Assembly (NCBI GenBank): GCA_022710935.1
Contig: JAKLFY010000053.1
Coordinates: forward strand, 1-44,112
Source of the DNA: Verrucomicrobiota bacterium
GTDB taxonomy: Bacteria; Verrucomicrobiota; Verrucomicrobiia; Limisphaerales; J093
DNA length: 44,112 bases
Direction of reading: 5' to 3'
Shown here: positions 14,778 to 25,685 of the stretch, piece by piece
How positions within the stretch are numbered: the first letter of the stretch is position 1
Layout: each line of letters begins with the position of its first letter
Position numbers and translations under genes: made by a program
The notes under the pieces: generated by a model
Databases searched by the model: none
The model's input: only the letters and a program-made list of their open reading frames with translations
Told to the model about the DNA's origin: nothing

Positions 14778-17700
14778 ATGACTGCTGTGCGGGTTCGAGG
14801 AATGTCTTCCTTTTTTTGCACATCGATCCGACTGAGCGCGGGGCTGGTCTTCGCCGCGCTCGTTCTGGGTCCTGTGGCGGGGTCGTCTGCCACCCCGTCG
14901 AGCGAACCCGTGTTGATCGGGACACGCGTGGGCGAGGAGCACGAGCGCGGTCCGCATCACCAGGTGATCGACAGCCTTGCCACCTGGCGCACTCGAGGCG
15001 GCGCGCTGATTACGACGACCAACCGCGTGACCGTGCTCGCCACCGGGCTGTTCTATCGCGACGGCGAACGGTGGCTTCCGTCCAGAGAAGAGATCGTGTT
15101 CACCCCGCATGCCGCGGCGGCGGAGACCGGACCGCACCGCATCGAGTGCCCGCTGGATCTCGGGCTGGATCCTGTTCACGCGCTCGAGACCTGCGACGGG
15201 CAGACGTTCCGCTGGCAGGTGTTGGGATTGCAGTATCGCGACCCCGACAGCGGGCGGAGGGTCTGGATCGCCAGGACCCGGTCCGCCCATGCCGAGCTGG
15301 CCGCGCCGAACAAGCTTGTGTATCGGGACGCCTTCGACGGGGTGAAAGTCGATTTGCTCTTCGAGTACACAAAGGCCTCGTTTGCCCAGGACGTTGTGCT
15401 CCGCACCCGGTTGCCGGATCCAGCACAGTGGGGCCTCGAGTCCGACCGCCTGCGGCTCGAGATCGTCACCGAGTTCCTCACGGCGCCCGAACCGCGGATC
15501 GATCGGGTGCAGGTCTGGCGGGAATCGGATCCAATCCGGGCTGCGCGCATGCGCGAGCCGGCTCTGACGCACGATCGACTCGAGTTTGGCGCCTACCGGA
15601 TGGTGGCCGGACAGGTCTTCTGGGTACACGGGACGGAGCCCGAGAGCGATCTCGGACTCGATCTGCCCGTGCTGCATCGGTGGGCCATGATGGACGGGCG
15701 GACCTTCCTGTTCGAGAGCGTCGAGTTCGATGCGCTCCGCAGCCTGCTCGAGGCATTGCCTCCGCATGAGCCGTCGCTCGACGGCTTCGATCAGGCCGAT
15801 CCGGCGGTTGCATCCGATGCGTCTCGATTGCCCGTGGCGCGGGGTCTGGTGCTCGATTGGACCATGGCCAATGGGAGCCAGAAGGACCTCACATTCCGCG
15901 GCGGCTCGACGTACCTGGTGGCGGGCGTGGTCAACCTGAGCGGGACGACGACCATCGAGGGGGGCGCGGTAGTCAAGTACACCAACAACGGCCTCGCGCG
16001 GCTGAATGTTCAAGGCGAGCTGGTCTGCGATACGGCGCCGTATCGCCCGGCTGTTTTCACCGGCAACGCCGATGACAGCGTCGGCGACATCACCCCGCGG
16101 GGCGCGGCGACGGATTACTACGCGGCGGTCGCGCTTCAGATGCCGGCGGATGGGGCGTCCATTTCCAACGTGCGGATTCTCCGAGCTCGAACCGCGCTGT
16201 ATTTCCCGCCGACCATCAACAGCCTGCCTTCGGACCGGGTCGAGCATGTGCAGGTGGTGAACTGCCAGAATGGGGTCGTTGCGTCGGGCATCCGGTATTA
16301 CAACATGGTTTTGAGGCGGACGCTCCACCTGGGCAACGGGCTGTTCGCGCGCGAGGCCGGCCTGGGCGGGACCAGCAAAGCGATTGTCGGGGCCTATCTC
16401 CGAGGCACAGCCGAGCATCTGACCCTGGACGGTTGGACCTACATGGCCCAAGCCACCGGCGAATCCTCGAGTTCGCTGGTCGTCAGGAACTCCGTGCTCG
16501 CCAACGTGGTCAACACGAGCCCGACGCCGCGTCTGCGTCTGCAGGGCAGCGGGTGGAATGGGTTCTATGCGACGCCGAACTTCGGCGACCAGTGCATCGA
16601 GATCCACGGCAATCCGTTCACAACGGCCGGCGCCGGCCGCTACTACCTGGGGGCTGGCAGCCCGTTCCTCGATCGGGGGACCGACGAGATCGACCCCGAG
16701 CTGATGAAGGAACTCGAACAGCGTACGGTCTGGCCCCCGCTGGCGCGGACAGCCGCGAAGCCGGTCGCGCTCGACACGACGCTCGGCCCGACGGCGCCGC
16801 GGGACAACGACGGGCGTCCGGACCTGGGGTGGCACTATGCCCCGCTCGACTGGTGCTGGACGGGGCTGACGGTGGCGGGCACGAACGGGCCGGCGACGTT
16901 GCTGCTCACCAACGGTGTCGCCGTGGGCATCCGCGACAGCATTGGCACCATCCTGCTCGATGGAGCCCGTTTTTTGAGCGCGGGCTCGCCATCACGCCTC
17001 AACCGCCTGGTGCGGTGCGAGACGGTCCAGGAACAGCCCGCGCCCCGTAACGAGACGGGACGCACTGCCGCCCTGTTCTCGGCCGCGGGCACCCGGTCCA
17101 TCGCGAAGGAGGTTCAGCTCCGGTTCACGGAGGTTGCGGTTCTTCCCGGGAAGCGGGCGCTGTTTGACAACACGACTTTCCTCCCGCTGGGGTTGTTGTC
17201 TCTGTGCGACTCTCGGTTCGACGGGGTGAGCCTGCACTTGTCGCTGTATCCGCCAGGCGCGGCAGGGCCTGCGACCCTTGGACTGACCAACAACCTGTTC
17301 CATCGGTCGAGTTTGAGTCTGGATCAGGACACCGAGTTGCACCGTCCGTTGCTGGTTGTCCATTTGCGCAACAACCTGTTCGAGGGCGGCAGGCTGAGGC
17401 TGGCGGATTACTCGGGATCGGATTCGTGGGGGGCATACGACAACACGTTTGACACGCTGGAGAGCGTCGCATCCGAAGGGGTGCCCAACGCGCACAACGG
17501 CTACAGCGGGGAGGTTGCCCTCTCGGGATCCGCCGGAGGGGACGTCACACATCTTGCGGTCAGCGCCCGGACCGCCAGGCCGGCCCGTGGCGCGTCTCTC
17601 GCGGGGCTCGTCAATCCGGCCGCTCTGGTCGATGCGGGCAGCCGGGGCGCCGCCGACGCCGGGCTCTATCATCACGCCACGGTGAACGGGGCCTCGAAGG

Positions 17701-19388
17701 AAGCCGACTCCCAGGTTGACATCGGGTACCACGATGTCGCCGCGATTTACGGGCGTCCGTTTGACTCGGATTCGGACGGTTTGCCCGATTACGTGGAGGA
17801 CGCCAATGGCAACGGGGTGGCTGATGATCGGACAGACTGGACGGAGGCGGCCACCGAACCGGACGCGGCGGGCTACACCGACTTGCAGCGTCTCGAGCTG
17901 GCGTCGAACATTCTTGTGAACGATCCGGCCCAGGATTACGCCAACGAACAGAACACCCAATACCAGCCTGGCGTCGTGGTCCTCGGAAACACGGTGGTCG
18001 TCGGCTATTGGGACAGCAACCGGGGGATTTACGGGCTGGCCAGCCTCGACGATCCGCCCGAACTGTGCCGCATGGTCTCGTATTCCGTCTCTCACGATGG
18101 CGGTCGGACCTTTGTGGATCGGGACGTGCTGCCGTTGCCCGAGGGCGCCACGAGCGGAGACGCCGGCGATCCCGTGCTGGCCGTGGACCGGGTGTCGGGG
18201 GTGATCTACTACGCAGCCACTTCGGAGAGGAAGGAAGGCACGTTCAAGGGGATCCCTCTCTGGAAGTCGGTCGATCGCGGCGCGCGTTTTGTTCGCTGCC
18301 CGCCTCTGGCCGAGGAGATCGAGGGATCGGACTACCCGTGGATTGCGGTCGATGACTGGCCGGGCACGGGCCAGCACGACGTGTACGCGGTCATTCAGGG
18401 CAGCGTCGACGGGTCGCGGCGGCGCCAGTGGCTGACAGTATCCAGGGACGGCAATGTCAATGCGTGGTCCCAACCAATCGCCATCGGCACCGTGCTCTCG
18501 ATGATGCCGCAGATGGCGGTGGGGGCCAACCATGTGGCCTACGTGGCGTGGAACGAACGGGGCACGCCGCAGTCACTCGAGATCTGCGCCGTGGAGGAAC
18601 GCGGCGCCAAGATCGGCCCCACGCACACCATCTGCAGGCTCAGGACGCCGGTCTCGCCCATCCCGCTTCGCAGGAGCAATGCGATTTCGGATCCGGGCGA
18701 CTGGTTCAAGGCCTTTTGCCTGGCGACGCTGGCGGTGAATCCTGATCCGACCCGGTCGAACCACCTCTACGTCACCTACGCCGACCAGGGCGCCACCCAC
18801 GGCGATCGCGCGGACATCTTTTTCGTGCAGTCGACCGATGGCGGCGAACATTGGACCACGAACCCCATTCGTGTGAGCCTCGACGCCGGCCTGAATGATC
18901 AGTGGATGCCGGCCCTCGCCGTTCGGCCCGACGGCGAGATGCTGTTCGTCGGGTGGCACGATCGCCGGAGCGATCCGGACAACTCGCTCATCGAGGTGTA
19001 CGGGCGCTGGGCCGCGATTGCAGCGGATGGCGTGGTTTCATTCTTCACGAACGACTTCCGAATCACATCCGAGCCATTTCCGCCGGCCTTTTCCGGCTCC
19101 CTGCCCGAGCAGGCTCAGCCGGGCCATTACGACCCGGTGTGGGCGCCGGGCGGGGTGAACCTGCACTGGTGGTACCCGTGGTATCCTGAATTCGACGATT
19201 GGGGCCAGGAGGTTTTGACTTCGGACATCTACTCGCACGAGAGTGGCGAGCACAATCAGGCTGACGCCGACGCGCACTATGCCTACATGGTGTGGCCCGA
19301 CAACCGCAGCCGCTCCCAGGCCACGCGTTATCCAGCGAGGAAACAAGCCGATATCCGTCTGGCGCGGCTGCCCTGGCCGCAGCCCTGA
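14778..19388 (+). CDS. large exported beta-helix / calcium-repeat / sialidase-like (BNR) protein
   Basis: A 1536-aa protein with a signal peptide from the ATG at 14778 (hydrophobic core SAGLVFAALVLGPVAG); an ATG at 14802 gives a shorter leader and is equally plausible. After a beta-rich N-terminal part (to about residue 340) come parallel beta-helix-like stretches, about 360-700 (GGSTYLVAGVVNLSGTTTIE, GGAVVKYTNNG) and again after 780 (LRNNLFEGGRLRL). A calcium-binding thrombospondin-3-like segment DSDSDGLPDYVEDANGNG lies near residue 996. The last 450 residues form a six-bladed-propeller-type region with BNR/Asp-box signatures SHDGGRTF and STDGGEHW, as in exo-sialidases and related glycan binders. 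A catalytic Arg triad of sialidases could not be confirmed by eye, so enzyme activity is open. It converges on icd with four bases between stops. Confidence 0.8.
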   Translation: MTAVRVRGMSSFFCTSIRLSAGLVFAALVLGPVAGSSATPSSEPVLIGTRVGEEHERGPHHQVIDSLATWRTRGGALITTTNRVTVLATGLFYRDGERWLPSREEIVFTPHAAAAETGPHRIECPLDLGLDPVHALETCDGQTFRWQVLGLQYRDPDSGRRVWIARTRSAHAELAAPNKLVYRDAFDGVKVDLLFEYTKASFAQDVVLRTRLPDPAQWGLESDRLRLEIVTEFLTAPEPRIDRVQVWRESDPIRAARMREPALTHDRLEFGAYRMVAGQVFWVHGTEPESDLGLDLPVLHRWAMMDGRTFLFESVEFDALRSLLEALPPHEPSLDGFDQADPAVASDASRLPVARGLVLDWTMANGSQKDLTFRGGSTYLVAGVVNLSGTTTIEGGAVVKYTNNGLARLNVQGELVCDTAPYRPAVFTGNADDSVGDITPRGAATDYYAAVALQMPADGASISNVRILRARTALYFPPTINSLPSDRVEHVQVVNCQNGVVASGIRYYNMVLRRTLHLGNGLFAREAGLGGTSKAIVGAYLRGTAEHLTLDGWTYMAQATGESSSSLVVRNSVLANVVNTSPTPRLRLQGSGWNGFYATPNFGDQCIEIHGNPFTTAGAGRYYLGAGSPFLDRGTDEIDPELMKELEQRTVWPPLARTAAKPVALDTTLGPTAPRDNDGRPDLGWHYAPLDWCWTGLTVAGTNGPATLLLTNGVAVGIRDSIGTILLDGARFLSAGSPSRLNRLVRCETVQEQPAPRNETGRTAALFSAAGTRSIAKEVQLRFTEVAVLPGKRALFDNTTFLPLGLLSLCDSRFDGVSLHLSLYPPGAAGPATLGLTNNLFHRSSLSLDQDTELHRPLLVVHLRNNLFEGGRLRLADYSGSDSWGAYDNTFDTLESVASEGVPNAHNGYSGEVALSGSAGGDVTHLAVSARTARPARGASLAGLVNPAALVDAGSRGAADAGLYHHATVNGASKEADSQVDIGYHDVAAIYGRPFDSDSDGLPDYVEDANGNGVADDRTDWTEAATEPDAAGYTDLQRLELASNILVNDPAQDYANEQNTQYQPGVVVLGNTVVVGYWDSNRGIYGLASLDDPPELCRMVSYSVSHDGGRTFVDRDVLPLPEGATSGDAGDPVLAVDRVSGVIYYAATSERKEGTFKGIPLWKSVDRGARFVRCPPLAEEIEGSDYPWIAVDDWPGTGQHDVYAVIQGSVDGSRRRQWLTVSRDGNVNAWSQPIAIGTVLSMMPQMAVGANHVAYVAWNERGTPQSLEICAVEERGAKIGPTHTICRLRTPVSPIPLRRSNAISDPGDWFKAFCLATLAVNPDPTRSNHLYVTYADQGATHGDRADIFFVQSTDGGEHWTTNPIRVSLDAGLNDQWMPALAVRPDGEMLFVGWHDRRSDPDNSLIEVYGRWAAIAADGVVSFFTNDFRITSEPFPPAFSGSLPEQAQPGHYDPVWAPGGVNLHWWYPWYPEFDDWGQEVLTSDIYSHESGEHNQADADAHYAYMVWPDNRSRSQATRYPARKQADIRLARLPWPQP

Positions 19389-19392
19389 GGGT

Positions 19393-20691
<1,299 letters not shown>

Positions 20692-20705
20692 AATCGAAGA
20701 GAGGG

Positions 20706-22691
20706 TCAGGCCAGGGCGGCCACCGCGGTCGTAGGCAGGCGCTGCTGCAACTTGGATCTCACCTCGGCGATGGCGCGCTCGGCGGTCAGCCCGTACTGCT
20801 CGCGGAGTTCGTCCGCGGTGGAAGCATGCTCGATGAACTGGTCCGGCCAGCCCATCCGGACGACTGGAGTCGTGACGCCGTGATTGCAGTACAACTCGAT
20901 GACGCTGCTGCCATAACCGCCGGCGAGGACATGATCCTCGAATGTGACCACAGCATCGGCCGCCCGGCCGAAGAACAGCGTGGTCGCCTCATCGAGTGGC
21001 TTGATGAAGCGCGGATTGACGATGGCGACGTCGCACCCGTCGGCCTTGAGACCCGCAGCCGTGTCGCGTGCCAGGCGCTGCAGATTCCCAAGCGCGAAGA
21101 GGGCCACCTTCCGCCCGCCGGACTGGCTGAAGTGCTGGGTGATCTCGGCCTGGCCGATCGGGAGCAACCGCGGCTGGTCTTTGAGGGCCACGCCTTCTCC
21201 GGCGCCGCGCGGGTAGCGGATGAAGACCGGATGGTTCTGGTGGGTGGCAGTGAAGAGCATGTCGACCAGTTCGTCTTCGTCCTTGGGCGCCATGGCGATG
21301 ATGTTGGGCACGCAGCGCAGGAAGGCGATGTCGAAGAGGCCATGGTGGGTCGGGCCGTCATTGGCAGCGAGGCCGGAACGGTCCATGGCGAAAATCACGG
21401 GCAGATCCTGGAGGGCGATATCGTGGATGATGCCATCGTAGGACCGCTGGAGGAAAGTCGAGTAGATGGCGACGACGGGGTGAAAGCCGAGCGTGGCCAT
21501 GCCGGCGGCGAACAACACGGCGTGGCCCTCGGCAATCCCGACGTCGTAGTAGCGCTGGGGCATGGCCTGTTCGAGGAACTTCAAGCCGGTCCCGGCGGGC
21601 ATCGCCGCGGTGATGCCGACCAGGGTGCTATCGCGCTGGCAGAACCGGACGAGCGCCTGGCCGAACACATCCTGGTAATTCTTGGGGGTGCCCGGCTGGG
21701 CGGCGATCGGATCGCCAGTGACCAGGTCGTAGGGGCCGACCCCGTGAAACTTCTCCGGCGACTTGAGCGCGGCCTCGTACCCCTGTCCCTTGCGCGTGAC
21801 CACGTGGAGGACGACCGGGCGATCACACTGCTTGGCGTATGTAAGGGAATCGATCAGGAGCGGCAGGTTGTGTCCGTCGATGGGCCCCAGGTAGTGGAGG
21901 CCCATTTCCTCGAAGATCAGGCTGCTGCCGTAGCCTCCACGCCCTTCCGTGCCGGGCTGGCGGGTGCCCGGTTCGAGGGCGACGCCCGAGACCGCTCCCT
22001 TGAGCGCTTCCTCGGCTTTGTGGCCGAGCTTGATGGCCAGCTCGCCTTTGGGCATGCGCCGCAAGAGACGCTCGAAATCCCTCTGCAGCCGCCCGTAACG
22101 CGGATGCCGGATCAACTGGTTGAGGTAACTGGCGATGGCGCCGACGTTCTTGGCGATGCTCCATTCGTTGTCGTTGAGGATGCCGATGAACCGGCGCGTT
22201 GTGTGGCTGATATTGTTCAGCGCCTCGAAGGACATCCCGTTGGTGAGGGCCGCATCGCCAAAGATGCAGACCACATGCTCGTCACTGCCCCGCTGATCCC
22301 GCGCCGCGCAGATGCCCAGGGCGGCGGACAGCGCGGTCCCGGCGTGGCCGGCGCCGTAGGCGTCATGCTCGCTCTCGGCCCGCATGGCGAATCCGCTCAA
22401 TCCGCCGGTCGTGCGGATGGTATGGAACCGATCCTTCCGCCCGGTGATCAGTTTGTGGGCATAGCATTGGTGGCTGACGTCCCAGACGAATTTGTCCTTG
22501 GGTGTCGAGAAGACCCGGTGCAGGGCGATGGTCAGTTCCACCACGCCAAGGTTGGGGCCCAAGTGTCCGCCGTTCTTCGAGAGCACGGTGATCATCTCGT
22601 GGCGGATTTCCTCGGCCAGCAGGGTGAGCTGCTCGAGCGTCAGTTTCTTCACGTGGTCCGGACTGTCGACCATGTCGAGGTAGCGACTCAT
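20706..22691 (-). CDS. dxs: 1-deoxy-D-xylulose-5-phosphate synthase
   Basis: A 661-aa thiamine-diphosphate enzyme joining pyruvate and glyceraldehyde 3-phosphate, the entry to the MEP isoprenoid pathway. Visible features are [19 protein letters not shown] with His43, [12 protein letters not shown] with His74, and the cofactor motif [16 protein letters not shown] (145-160) ending with the NDNEWS asparagines. The transketolase-type pyrimidine domain has [17 protein letters not shown] and [15 protein letters not shown]. The motif begins GDA where most DXS have GDG; I associate this variant with Verrucomicrobia and Chlamydiae. The start [20 protein letters not shown] fits the family. It is 28 bases after xseB, an old and widespread pairing, though the usual ispA between them is absent. 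Confidence 0.97.
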   Translation of the reverse strand: MSRYLDMVDSPDHVKKLTLEQLTLLAEEIRHEMITVLSKNGGHLGPNLGVVELTIALHRVFSTPKDKFVWDVSHQCYAHKLITGRKDRFHTIRTTGGLSGFAMRAESEHDAYGAGHAGTALSAALGICAARDQRGSDEHVVCIFGDAALTNGMSFEALNNISHTTRRFIGILNDNEWSIAKNVGAIASYLNQLIRHPRYGRLQRDFERLLRRMPKGELAIKLGHKAEEALKGAVSGVALEPGTRQPGTEGRGGYGSSLIFEEMGLHYLGPIDGHNLPLLIDSLTYAKQCDRPVVLHVVTRKGQGYEAALKSPEKFHGVGPYDLVTGDPIAAQPGTPKNYQDVFGQALVRFCQRDSTLVGITAAMPAGTGLKFLEQAMPQRYYDVGIAEGHAVLFAAGMATLGFHPVVAIYSTFLQRSYDGIIHDIALQDLPVIFAMDRSGLAANDGPTHHGLFDIAFLRCVPNIIAMAPKDEDELVDMLFTATHQNHPVFIRYPRGAGEGVALKDQPRLLPIGQAEITQHFSQSGGRKVALFALGNLQRLARDTAAGLKADGCDVAIVNPRFIKPLDEATTLFFGRAADAVVTFEDHVLAGGYGSSVIELYCNHGVTTPVVRMGWPDQFIEHASTADELREQYGLTAERAIAEVRSKLQQRLPTTAVAALA

Positions 22692-22719
22692 GGTGTCTGC
22701 GTGTGTGTGTCTCTGCCCG

Positions 22720-23004
22720 TCACTCGATGTCCTTGCCGCCCTCCGGAGTCATTGGGGTCAGCGTCGCCGGGCCGGACGCGTTTTGTTCGAGCTGGCTGAT
22801 TTTGACCTCGGCAGCGGCAAGCTTGACCTGACAGGCCTCGAGCAGTCTGACGCCCTCTTCATAGCGCGCGAGGAGGGTCTCGAGAGGAAGGTCGTCCGAC
22901 TCCATCGCTTCCACGACGGATTCGAGGTGCTGCAGGGCTTGCTCGAAGGGCATCTCGCCCAGGGCATCGCCCGACGCCTCCGGTTTCTTGGCCGCTTTCG
23001 ACAT
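22720..23004 (-). CDS. xseB: exodeoxyribonuclease VII small subunit
   Basis: A 94-aa protein from the ATG at 23004. The core FEQALQHLESVVEAMESDDL, LETLLARYEEGVRLLEAC and LAAAEVKISQLE is the three-helix signature of XseB, which binds the XseA large subunit to form the single-strand-specific nuclease. The frame extends upstream to 23166 but the extra 54 residues are unlike the family and are rejected. The C-terminal tail is short and disordered. No xseA in the window. Confidence 0.93.
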   Translation of the reverse strand: MSKAAKKPEASGDALGEMPFEQALQHLESVVEAMESDDLPLETLLARYEEGVRLLEACQVKLAAAEVKISQLEQNASGPATLTPMTPEGGKDIE

Positions 23005-23136
23005 CAGGCGGGCAGGATAGGACAAGTCGGGCGGGCCGTCCAGCGCGTTGCTTGGCCGGGCATATCCGTCCGACGATTTGACTGGCGGGGGGCGGACGAT
23101 TTCACTTGCGTCGGAAAGGATGATGGTGAATAGGTA

Positions 23137-23152
23137 ACAGCGTTCTCGCTGT
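23137..23152. other. 6-bp hairpin with UUCU loop in the xseB/infC divergent spacer
   Basis: ACAGCG-TTCT-CGCTGT is a perfect stem located 64 bases before the infC start and 133 bases before xseB. It could be part of an infC leader. No covariation or second copy is available to support a function. Confidence 0.3.
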
Positions 23153-23202
23153 CCAATTGACGGCATGCAAGTTGAGCCGACAACGCATGAATGAGCTTCA
23201 AC

Positions 23203-23218
23203 CGGGGAGGGCTTCTTG
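23203..23218 (+). promoter_or_regulatory. strong ribosome binding site for the TTG start of infC
   Basis: GGGGAGGG is followed at about 6-base spacing by TTG at 23216, directly before the codons for SRPFSSHRY. The close match to the anti-Shine-Dalgarno sequence fixes the non-AUG start of infC; no in-frame ATG lies near. Confidence 0.7.
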
Positions 23219-23980
23219 AGCCGTCCCTTCTCCTCGCATCGTTACCCCCCCTCCGCAGGTTCCTTCGTCCGGATCAATGGAAAGATCCGTGCCCGCGAGG
23301 TTCGTGTCATCGGTCCTGACGGCCAGCAGGTGGGTGTCGTTTCCCTGCACGAAGCGATCAATCTGGCCCGCCGCAGCGCGATGGATCTTGTCGAGGTCGC
23401 CCCCAACGCGACGCCGCCAGTCTGCCGGGTGGTCGACTACGGCAAGTACCGATACGAGCAAGCCAAGAAAGAGAAGGAATCCAAGAAGCACCAGCACGCC
23501 AATCGGGTGAAGGAGATCCAGCTCACCGCCACGATCGACGACAACGATTTCGGCGTGAAGCTGGGGCATGCGACGGGGTTTTTGTGCGAGGACATGCGGG
23601 TGAAGGTCAGCTTGCGGTTCCGGGGCCGCGAGATGGCCCACCAGGAATTTGGCATGCAGGTCATGGAACGTTTCGTCAAGGAGTTGGCCGCTTACGGGCA
23701 GGCGGTCGAGGTGCCTAAACTGGTCGGGCGCAACCTCCACGTCATGCTCACTCCTCTGCCCAGGAGCAAACGCGCCAAGAATCCATTCGAGGCCGAGCCT
23801 GCCGCAGCCCCGAAGACGGAAGCCCGCGGCACGGAAAGGCCGACCCCGCCCGACACAGAGGACCGTGTCGTCGATTTCCCCGCTCCGGATGGCGGGGCGG
23901 ACGAGAGCGGGTCCTCGGGTTTCACCAACAATCCGTTCTCCCAATTGAGCGCCCAGAGCGAGGAGAAGTCCGGCTCCTGA
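23216..23980 (+). CDS. infC: translation initiation factor IF-3
   Basis: A 254-aa IF-3, which binds the 30S subunit, blocks premature 50S joining and proofreads start codons. The N-terminal domain starts RINGKIRAREVRVIGPDGQQ and contains LVEVAPNATPPVCRVVDYGK; the linker is rich in Lys/Glu (YEQAKKEKESKKHQH); the C-terminal domain has KEIQLTATIDDNDFGVKLGH, VKVSLRFRGREMAHQEFG and the late HVMLTPLPRSK. About 70 extra residues, acidic and proline-rich, follow the usual end and look disordered. The start codon is TTG. In E. coli infC starts with AUU and is autoregulated because IF-3 disfavours such starts; a similar loop is plausible. rpmI and rplT, its usual followers, are absent; a ClpX-like gene comes six bases later. 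Confidence 0.96.
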   Translation: MSRPFSSHRYPPSAGSFVRINGKIRAREVRVIGPDGQQVGVVSLHEAINLARRSAMDLVEVAPNATPPVCRVVDYGKYRYEQAKKEKESKKHQHANRVKEIQLTATIDDNDFGVKLGHATGFLCEDMRVKVSLRFRGREMAHQEFGMQVMERFVKELAAYGQAVEVPKLVGRNLHVMLTPLPRSKRAKNPFEAEPAAAPKTEARGTERPTPPDTEDRVVDFPAPDGGADESGSSGFTNNPFSQLSAQSEEKSGS

Positions 23981-23986
23981 CAGCCC

Positions 23987-25552
23987 ATGACAAATTCAGT
24001 GCCAGGCGGCCCGCCGTCGCCTGAGGAGTTTCAGCGTCAACTGGCGGAGTTGATGCGGCAGACTTTTCCGGCGGGGACGAGCGGTTTCACACAGCCCAAT
24101 GCGGGTCGCGGCGGGAGCGGTGAGGATGAATCCGCGGGGGAGGTCGAGTTCGCATTCAACCAGAAGCCGCGCGAGGTCAAGGCCTACCTGGACCGGTTTG
24201 TCATTCGGCAGGAGGAGGCGAAGAAGGTCCTGAGTGTGGCCCTGTGCGATCACTATCACCATGTGCGCCTGGCCCTCGAAGGACAGGACCAGCCCAACTA
24301 CGCCAAACAGAACGTCATACTCGTCGGGCCCACGGGGGTCGGTAAGACCTACCTTGTCCGGAGCATTGCCGATCTCATTGGGGTGCCCTTTGTCAAAGGC
24401 GACGCCACCAAGTTCTCCGAGACCGGGTATGTGGGGGCCGACGTCGAGGATCTGGTGCGCGAGCTGTTCCGGCGCGCCAACGGCGACGTGAAGCGGGCCC
24501 AATACGGCATCATCTATATCGACGAGATCGACAAGATCGCGGCGTCCGTGAACCATACCGGGCGCGACGTGAGCGGGCGAGGCGTTCAGACCAACCTGCT
24601 CAAGCTCATGGAGGAGACGGACGTTCCGGCGCGATCGCCCAACGACATTGCCGGCCAATTGCAGGCGATGATGGAGATGACGCAGCGGGGCAGGAAACCC
24701 GTGGACGTCATCAACACCAAGCATATCCTCTTCATCGTCAGCGGCGCTTTCCCCGGCTTCGACAAAGTGGTCCGCAAACGCCTGCGCGAGGCGACGATCG
24801 GTTTCGCGGCCCGCACCGCATCGGTCGAGGAAGGCAACGAGGTGATGGCGTGCGCCCAAACGCGCGATTTCATCGAGTTCGGATTCGAACCCGAGTTTAT
24901 CGGGCGCCTGCCGGTGCGCGTCTACTGCCATCCGCTCTCGGTCGACGACCTCTTCACCATCCTGAAAACCTCTGAGGGCAGCATCATCCGGCAGTACGAA
25001 CAGACCTTCGCCGCCTACGGCATCGAGGTGTTGTTCCGCGATGACGGCCTGCGCCGGATTGCGGAGCTGGCGAACGACGAGCAGACCGGCGCGCGCGGCC
25101 TGATGACGGTGTGCGAGCGCGTGTTCCGCGAGTTCAAGTACGAGCTACCCTCCACCCCCGTCAAACGGTTCGTCGTCACCCGGGATCTGGTCGACCAACC
25201 GATGCCGGCCCTGGCGAAACTGCTGGCCGAGCATGCCCAGGAAGAACGCGTCGTGCTGCGGCAGTTGGTGAATGACTTCGCCGAACGATTCACCAAGGAT
25301 CATGGGATTCAGATCGCCTTCACGCCAGCCGCCGCCGACCGCCTCGTCGCGCTCGCCTCGGAAACAGGCCGTCCGGTGCGCGATCTCTGCACCGACCGCT
25401 TCCGCGATTACCAGTTCGGGCTCAAGTTGATCACTCAGAATACCGGCCAGCGCGAATTCCAGCTCGACCTCGATGCGGTGGAGAGCCCGGACGAGACCCT
25501 CAGCAAGTGGGTCGTCGCCAGCTACCGCCCCGCGGCATCCCAACCCGCCTAG
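23987..25552 (+). CDS. ClpX-like AAA+ ATPase without zinc-binding domain and with a C-terminal extension
   Basis: A 521-aa unfoldase related to ClpX. Walker A is GPTGVGKT (114-121) and Walker B IIYIDEIDK (D179, E180). The pore loop GYVG is present with Tyr148, then EFIGRLPV with the Arg-finger region and GARGLMTVCERVFREF as sensor 2. An IGF tripeptide lies in the loop where ClpX docks on ClpP (EATIGFAART). Differences from standard ClpX: residues 1-60 lack the four-cysteine zinc-binding domain; the RKH-type substrate loop reads RGRKPVD; and about 115 residues follow the AAA+ small domain. It could be a second ClpX with a different adaptor or substrate range. The start follows infC by six bases, so both share a transcript. 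The TAG stop lies in dispersed repeat copy B. Confidence 0.85.
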   Translation: MTNSVPGGPPSPEEFQRQLAELMRQTFPAGTSGFTQPNAGRGGSGEDESAGEVEFAFNQKPREVKAYLDRFVIRQEEAKKVLSVALCDHYHHVRLALEGQDQPNYAKQNVILVGPTGVGKTYLVRSIADLIGVPFVKGDATKFSETGYVGADVEDLVRELFRRANGDVKRAQYGIIYIDEIDKIAASVNHTGRDVSGRGVQTNLLKLMEETDVPARSPNDIAGQLQAMMEMTQRGRKPVDVINTKHILFIVSGAFPGFDKVVRKRLREATIGFAARTASVEEGNEVMACAQTRDFIEFGFEPEFIGRLPVRVYCHPLSVDDLFTILKTSEGSIIRQYEQTFAAYGIEVLFRDDGLRRIAELANDEQTGARGLMTVCERVFREFKYELPSTPVKRFVVTRDLVDQPMPALAKLLAEHAQEERVVLRQLVNDFAERFTKDHGIQIAFTPAAADRLVALASETGRPVRDLCTDRFRDYQFGLKLITQNTGQREFQLDLDAVESPDETLSKWVVASYRPAASQPA

Positions 25553-25619
25553 CCCGCATGTTTCATGGATTTGTGGCCACGGCGAAACCGGAGACTCCAA
25601 CATGCAGACTGCTGCGGGC
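25549..25619 (+). repeat. 71-bp dispersed repeat, copy B
   Basis: Direct partner of the minus-strand copy at 6692-6762 (78 percent identity over the 68-bp core, no gaps). It begins with CTAGCCCGCA, which contains the TAG stop of the ClpX-like gene, and ends TGCGGGC. Its outer 7-bp stem and inner TGGA/TCCA and CGG/CCG pairs are kept although intervening bases differ. At the 3' end of a gene it could serve as a transcript terminator or stabiliser. Confidence 0.8.
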
Positions 25620-25685
25620 AAGACAGAGCGACATCAATGATGCAGCGCCGGGTCAGGGGACCGGGCCTGCGAACCTGTAGGCCGC

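Noticed and set aside
20826-22799. 657-aa plus-strand open frame
   Set aside because: Exact antisense of dxs and part of xseB; no family-like motifs.
23005-23166. 54-residue N-terminal extension of XseB
   Set aside because: XseB proteins are short and similarity starts at the ATG at 23004; the extension overlaps the divergent promoter region of infC.
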